Assembly (NCBI GenBank): GCA_022495005.1
Contig: JAGYXB010000080.1
Coordinates: 97,138 to 161,137, forward strand
DNA: 64,000 bases
Source: Rhyacophila brunnea
Taxonomy: Eukaryota > Arthropoda > Insecta > Trichoptera > Rhyacophilidae
Direction of reading: 5' to 3'
In this document: piece by piece, positions 62,101-64,000 of the stretch
Position numbering within the stretch: the first letter of the stretch is position 1
How the letters are laid out: each line of letters starts with the position of its first letter
The notes under the pieces: generated by a model
Seen by the model: the letters and a program-made list of their open reading frames with translations, nothing else
What the model was told of the DNA's origin: nothing
Database searches by the model: none
Translations under genes and position numbers: made by a program

Positions 62101-63229
62101 GGTCCAACCCTCAATTGGACCGGTCGGCCATTGCGACTTGGTATCTACGAGGGAAAATTTCTCAGCTTTTAAAAAGTTTGCGGCATTATACGGCGAGCGA
62201 GAAGGTCTTTTCTCATCGAGAATTGACCGTAATACATTATATGGAAGTAGGGACCACGCACACTCTAGTGCACGCCAACCAAGGTCATGGGAAGTTGCTC
62301 CTGGGACACTTTCGGCACAAATTTGAACAGCGCCTATCGTTCGTTACGCCACGGTATACGCCTGCATAACGGGTGTGGAGACGTGGCGGGTGGTGGAGGG
62401 AAAAGCAAGTAGGGTGCACTCGAGAAAACATGGTGAAATAGGGGTTGTATGATGACTTGCAAGTGTGGAAAAATGCAAAGCATGGAACACCTATTTTCAC
62501 GTAAGGCATTCCCACTGAAATGGAATTTCAATGAGATTCTTCCAGTTGAGAAAAATGGTATTACTTTTAAAGTCTCAAGACAATGACGACTACATACCTC
62601 AGAGTAATAATATAAAGAGAGTGGGTAATTGTTCAGCAAAATGAAGCTGTGTTTCTTGCGTATAATGCACAGTAGAACCTCAGTTTCATTATTATTAACT
62701 TAACTATGAAAAGTTTTACCATCATGTTGCTTCTCAGTTCAGCTACCAAATTTAAACACAACATAGTTAACCATAGTTTCTACTAAATTAACTAAAAATT
62801 ATTACCACTATATATTTAACACAAAGACAATAAATTTCAGCAACACATGCTCGCAGTTTTTAAATGACTAATCCGAATCAATATTTAACGGCGACATGTA
62901 CAAAAAATATTTAATTCAGCCGTAGAAATTCTATTTTACTTTAACGCATATTGCGGTGATATAAGCGTGCCGAATGCTTTCTCACTCGCACTTATGGTTA
63001 GTTTTTGTTCAGGCCTTGCTACACTAATAATATTAATTAAACGATTGGTTTCTATTTTGTTACAGGTGCTATGTGTGCCATCTGTGATGTGAACGAATAC
63101 CGCAAACTAATGTCCGGACCAAACATCCCACCTCTGATTGGAGAACTATTCAACATGCTCCACGCCTTATGTAATTTGTTGCTCGTCAAGCCTGAAAACT
63201 TACAGCAAGTCTGCGAGGGAGAGACTTTG
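44088..63229 (+). CDS. sec10: Exocyst complex component Sec10 (EXOC5), 13 exons, 3' end outside the window
   Basis: Sec10 is a subunit of the octameric exocyst, which tethers secretory vesicles to the plasma membrane. Thirteen exons with consensus GT-AG borders and matching phases give 690 codons; the family is about 700-710 residues, so only the last ~20-30 lie beyond the edge. Recognised blocks: EEFVERLAWRT (exon 2), NPDLIHETFTQAI, a short coiled-coil in exons 2-4 (LQERQERKCLRLEQSVKEEE), AADMIQKLYMIAQELP (exon 5), NINIAQIENYGGETFLSEEL (exon 8), YLQTEQKKTDFKP (exon 11), GAMCAICDVNEYRK and LHALCNLLLVKPENL (exon 13). It is the only clear single-copy host gene here. No stop or frameshift was found in any exon. 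Introns are swollen by transposons (up to 6.3 kb). The start is ATG 44088, with a second ATG next to it. Confidence 0.95.
44182..44375. mobile_element. MITE in sec10 intron 1
   Basis: 194 bp with inverted ends TGTGCCGCAGAGGTGGACA / TGTCCACCTCTGCGGCACA. No coding; target duplication unclear. Confidence 0.8.
44423..44551 (+). CDS. sec10: sec10 exon 2
   Basis: 43 codons, phase 0 at both ends; EPFDSEEFVERLAWRT at its start is the conserved N-terminal Sec10 motif. Confidence 0.95.
45060..45290 (+). repeat. Interspersed repeat, copy 2 of 3 (sec10 intron 2)
   Basis: Shares ACCTTTTATCTTACTCTAGC through GCATCGTTTTTGTTCA with 5640-5870. Confidence 0.75.
45310..45415 (-). repeat. RTE 3'-tail fragment in sec10 intron 2
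   Basis: Contains a CATCATCACC run and GGATAAAGGCCTCCCAT, the antisense of the terminal RTE protein motif; same origin as the array at 18380-25390. Confidence 0.65.
45761..45838 (+). repeat. Diverged CTGAGGCGGACGAAACC arm (sec10 intron 2)
   Basis: GTTGAAAATGTCCCTCTGAA and AAAAGTGGAAT.AGTAC match one arm of the hairpin at 8612-8790. Confidence 0.6.
46148..46255 (+). CDS. sec10: sec10 exon 3
   Basis: 36 codons, phase 0; charged heptad-like sequence QERQERKCLRLEQSVKEEEE fits the family's N-terminal coiled-coil. Confidence 0.9.
46676..46891 (+). CDS. sec10: sec10 exon 4
   Basis: 72 codons, phase 0 (donor GTAAGA). VGIFSELDERINWAGGRAL and LGEQL-type motif match Sec10. The 3' half is unusually Ala/Arg-rich and GC-rich (PRARAAAALALLTLLADFL) relative to the rest of the gene. 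Confidence 0.93.
47683..49211 (-). mobile_element. TIR transposon in sec10 intron 4
   Basis: 22-base ends GATCTACCATCATAAATTGGCA (47683-47704) and its inverse at 49190-49211 agree at 20 of 22 positions. 1529 bp. A TA flank is possible at both ends but not certain. It carries one short minus-strand ORF (48307-48519). Confidence 0.65.
48307..48519 (-). CDS. Short ORF resembling a transposase N-terminus
   Basis: 70 codons from a true ATG (48517-48519): MASSSKTVRGNARDIILKVW and a C-terminal IYIKTQVISCFF. The SKT.R..AR.II..V pattern resembles the first, helix-turn-helix exon of DDE transposases found in insect genomes. It lies within the TIR pair 47683-49211, supporting a transposon origin; the catalytic part is absent. 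Function not assigned. Confidence 0.4.
   Translation of the reverse strand: MASSSKTVRGNARDIILKVWQFCDDEKGQKELIIYIDNGIQRPVAMTVEDLFSVLPSCIYIKTQVISCFF
49401..49649 (+). CDS. sec10: sec10 exon 5
   Basis: 83 codons, phase 0; acceptor TTACAG, donor GTGATA. AADMIQKLYMIAQELP and YSQCIDAYIETSQM are strongly Sec10-like. Confidence 0.95.
49986..50203 (+). CDS. sec10: sec10 exon 6
   Basis: 218 bases, ending after two bases of a codon; DVFAGILPMCEGNYAIIKAV and LRNLYDMYT match the family. Confidence 0.95.
50232..50300. repeat. MITE fragment in sec10 intron 6
   Basis: TAATAGTGCACACTAAACTT and following bases match the interior of the MITE at 35211-35404; its ends are missing here. Confidence 0.6.
50389..50601 (+). 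CDS. sec10: sec10 exon 7
   Basis: 213 bases. The acceptor is taken as ATTAAG (50387-50388) because only this keeps phase with exon 6; the later CACACAG would break it. GLMDHVGALGGAMG is a Gly-rich insertion-like stretch. Confidence 0.88.
51689..52685 (+). mobile_element. Non-autonomous hAT element A copy (TIR CAGTGGCGCACCCAGG)
   Basis: 997 bp, CAGTGGCGCACCCAGG at the left and CCTGGGTGCGCCACTG at the right, flanked by the perfect duplication TGGGCCAG (51681-51688, 52686-52693). It holds a nested CATGG MITE (52141-52547). It lies in sec10 intron 7. No transposase. Confidence 0.93.
52141..52547. mobile_element. CATGG MITE nested in hAT A
   Basis: 407 bp; flanks GTGTAGGC and GTGTAGGT agree at 7 of 8 (shifting one base gives a perfect GGTGTAGG pair). 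Same family as 6528-6947. Confidence 0.75.
52812..53050 (-). pseudogene. LINE 3' fragment (RTE/jockey-type C-terminus)
   Basis: On the minus strand, in shifting frames, LRWIGHVRKILDDIPEKE, RPERPKLKWLDCATGNLR and WRMSALDSPEWRKFLK can be read, typical of the C-terminal end of insect LINE polymerase proteins, followed by a TGATGATGA tail. Confidence 0.65.
53147..53306 (+). CDS. sec10: sec10 exon 8
   Basis: 160 bases starting one base before a codon boundary; FQELRRDLQAVIGTRANINI and IENYGGETFLSEELA. Donor GTAATG at 53307 is preferred over the overlapping GTGGTA at 53304; either keeps frame. Confidence 0.93.
53310..54040. other. sec10 intron 8, no feature
   Basis: AT-rich; nothing recognised. 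Confidence 0.6.
54044..54187 (+). CDS. sec10: sec10 exon 9
   Basis: 48 codons, phase 0; LVEHCDYAIDLGLQSVPIAE is well conserved in the family. Confidence 0.95.
54628..54716 (+). CDS. sec10: sec10 exon 10
   Basis: 89 bases; FFDVVKQCNTIVHMFNKHF. It ends two bases into a codon completed by exon 11, 6.3 kb downstream. Confidence 0.93.
54953..56275. repeat. 87-bp direct repeats enclosing a GC-richer block
   Basis: Positions 54953-55039 and 56189-56275 are near-identical (CCATTTTGAATGTGAATACC, TTCGTCTGGGTTCGGGATG). Between them lies GC-rich sequence with an imperfect tandem duplication (GTAGTGGTTCGCGGTTCC at ~55110 and ~55240, each followed by GCTGAGAGAGGA). GTAGCATAGTGGTT resembles a pol III A box. 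Could be a non-autonomous element; class not recognised, too short for ordinary LTRs. Confidence 0.55.
57189..60779 (-). mobile_element. 3.6-kb TIR transposon with 4-bp TSD in sec10 intron 10
   Basis: Ends CGACACCTCCTACGTA...TATTGTAAC and the inverse agree well over ~28 bases. The direct repeat ATGT flanks it exactly (57185-57188, 60780-60783). Subterminal repeats of ~60 bases with ACGTAAA, ATGGTAA and ACATACAATA recur at 59940-60140. It encodes the broken transposase-like protein at 58404-59378. Confidence 0.8.
58404..59378 (-). pseudogene. Transposase-like protein remnant
   Basis: Minus strand, read from ~59378: FTHLFKLYNEWYEPI, then in another frame YVPKKDQCVQCYIFKN (a CxxC pair), and after a gap NVKHTFLERGRTQNEEDCVQ with IERCSTNKQIFAPPEWYCLV. 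The order H.F.E.G.TQ...D.V...IER...I..P..W matches a transposon-encoded protein family common in insect genomes, whose formal name I cannot give. Intervening stops and frame changes show decay. Acidic residues of the catalytic core lie in the poorly readable middle (58640-58840). Confidence 0.6.
61060..61249 (+). CDS. sec10: sec10 exon 11
   Basis: 190 bases; CMQKKNVVLEQLESKLDTGL and KLYLQTEQKKTDFKPEGDVD. Donor GTAAGT. Confidence 0.95.
61436..61592 (+). CDS. sec10: sec10 exon 12
   Basis: 157 bases; ELGVRLHRVIYEHLMTFQFN is a hallmark block of Sec10. Confidence 0.95.
61985..62330 (+). pseudogene. R1/jockey-type LINE 3' fragment (sec10 intron 12)
   Basis: Plus strand reads DADHILWECPHMSVEREELL, SIGPVGHCDLV and FSAFKKFAALY, the C-terminal cysteine/histidine end of R1-like LINE ORF2 (the E..DHI..ECP...ER pattern). 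Everything upstream (endonuclease, RT) is missing. Confidence 0.7.
62800..63020 (+). repeat. Interspersed repeat, copy 3 of 3 (sec10 intron 12)
   Basis: GTGCCGAATGCTTTCTCACT and the TAGTTTTTGTTCAGGCCTTG block match 5640-5870; the most diverged of the three copies. Confidence 0.65.
63066..63229 (+). CDS. sec10: sec10 exon 13 (last one in the window)
   Basis: 164 bases; AMCAICDVNEYRK and LHALCNLLLVKPENLQQVCE. It ends in phase 0 at donor GTTTGT; a terminal exon for the conserved C-terminus (LDK...F..LR.DY) must lie beyond 64000. Confidence 0.93.
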
Positions 63230-63477
63230 GTTTGTTGTTTATTGTGCACCAAATATGGTGATATCTCGGTTCAAGAAGTATTATTTTTCAATAGGCCATA
63301 TTTCTTCTCTCGTAATCGATATCATCTGTAGGGGATCTTGGAATTATATTTGAGAATAAACTAATGTATAATATCCATATATGTAGTTACCATTTAAAAC
63401 AAACCGCTGCTGATGTTAGGCTTTGTCTTGCATACTTCCCGGGTTTTTTTTTCAGATATGACATTATTAATACTTAA

Positions 63478-63869
63478 AAGAAATGAAAATGTAATTAATA
63501 TTAAATTCTACAGGTTTTTTAAAAAAGGTTTGTCGATAGCTATTTCGGTTGTAACACCATTATCAAGACTATTCAGATAGGCCGTTTGCCTTTGCTTAAA
63601 TACTATACGCATACATAGAGACAGAATACATTTTCTTATTCATTCAAACAATACAACATTGTACTTTCGATAAATTTTGTAAATTTTGATATCCATTAAA
63701 AACCCACTGAGGGTCTTCAAAGTATTGATAATATTACAATTAATAATAAGTATACAAAGTCATAACATATCTGAATAGTCTTGATAATGGTGTTACAACC
63801 GAAATAGCTATCGACAAACCTTTTTTAAAAAACCTGTAGAATTTAATATAAATTATATTTTCATTTCTT
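63478..63869. mobile_element. Fold-back MITE, long form (sec10 intron 13)
   Basis: Inverted arms 63478-63579 and 63768-63869 match those of 16670-16850 and enclose ~190 bases. TTAA occurs at both borders (63474-63477, 63870-63873), but sequence beyond the right TTAA is also shared with the left side of the other copy, so the true ends may lie further out. Confidence 0.8.
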
Positions 63870-64000
63870 TTAAAATGGAATTCTACCAAGTAAATGCTTA
63901 CTCAATTAATTATTAAAACTTCTTTATAATTCATTAGTTCGAAGCTGACTTGGGAGTAAGTCAATTGTTTGATTTATCTATAGCCTTAATAGGGTAAATG

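Noticed and set aside
63941..63998. FEADLGVSQLFDLSIALIG-like stretch at the right edge, considered as the last sec10 exon
   Set aside because: It lacks the conserved Sec10 C-terminal pattern and proper splice signals; the final exon is probably outside.

Overview
This is nuclear DNA of an insect, very AT-rich and crowded with transposons. The evidence for an animal of this kind is one conserved spliced gene whose exons read as the exocyst subunit Sec10, GT-AG introns, short TTAGG telomere-type runs (41941-41960), and insect-style hAT, P, RTE, R1 and Ty3/gypsy elements. I cannot fix the order of insects from the sequence.

Layout. 1-3700: minus-strand end of a Ty3/gypsy LTR retrotransposon (LTR with promoter, Gag, spacer, protease, start of RT), broken by two in-frame stops. 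3700-10040: no gene; small inverted-repeat elements. 10043-11502: decayed hAT transposase of CGGBP1 type. 14011-17206: a long-inverted-repeat transposon encoding a PIN/XPG-like nuclease with a cysteine-rich CXC tail (Academ-like), inserted in an older repeat whose uninterrupted relative lies at 40390-41130. 18380-25390: tandem array built from an RTE LINE 3' tail, split by a hAT element that itself holds nested insertions, up to five levels deep. 26085-27737: an interspersed repeat, then an MADF-domain ORF. 28145-31787: a compound hAT element containing a gene-less LTR element. 33014-37521: spliced P-element (THAP9-like) transposase gene, broken by a 484-bp hAT MITE inside an exon and by a frameshift. 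37909-39850: 386-bp tandem array of an exon-like unit. 39880-43600: repeats.

44088-63229 (continuing off the right edge): the one clear host gene, sec10/Exoc5, on the plus strand. Thirteen exons give 690 codons; the last roughly 20-30 residues lie outside. Its introns hold a hAT element, a complete TIR transposon with 4-bp target duplication (57189-60779), LINE fragments and MITEs.

Apart from sec10 almost every coding stretch belongs to a mobile element. The genes do not form a pathway; the history is repeated insertion of elements into elements, and many insertions can be dated relative to one another by intact target-site duplications. All homology statements come from reading the sequence and from memory of the families; no search was run.
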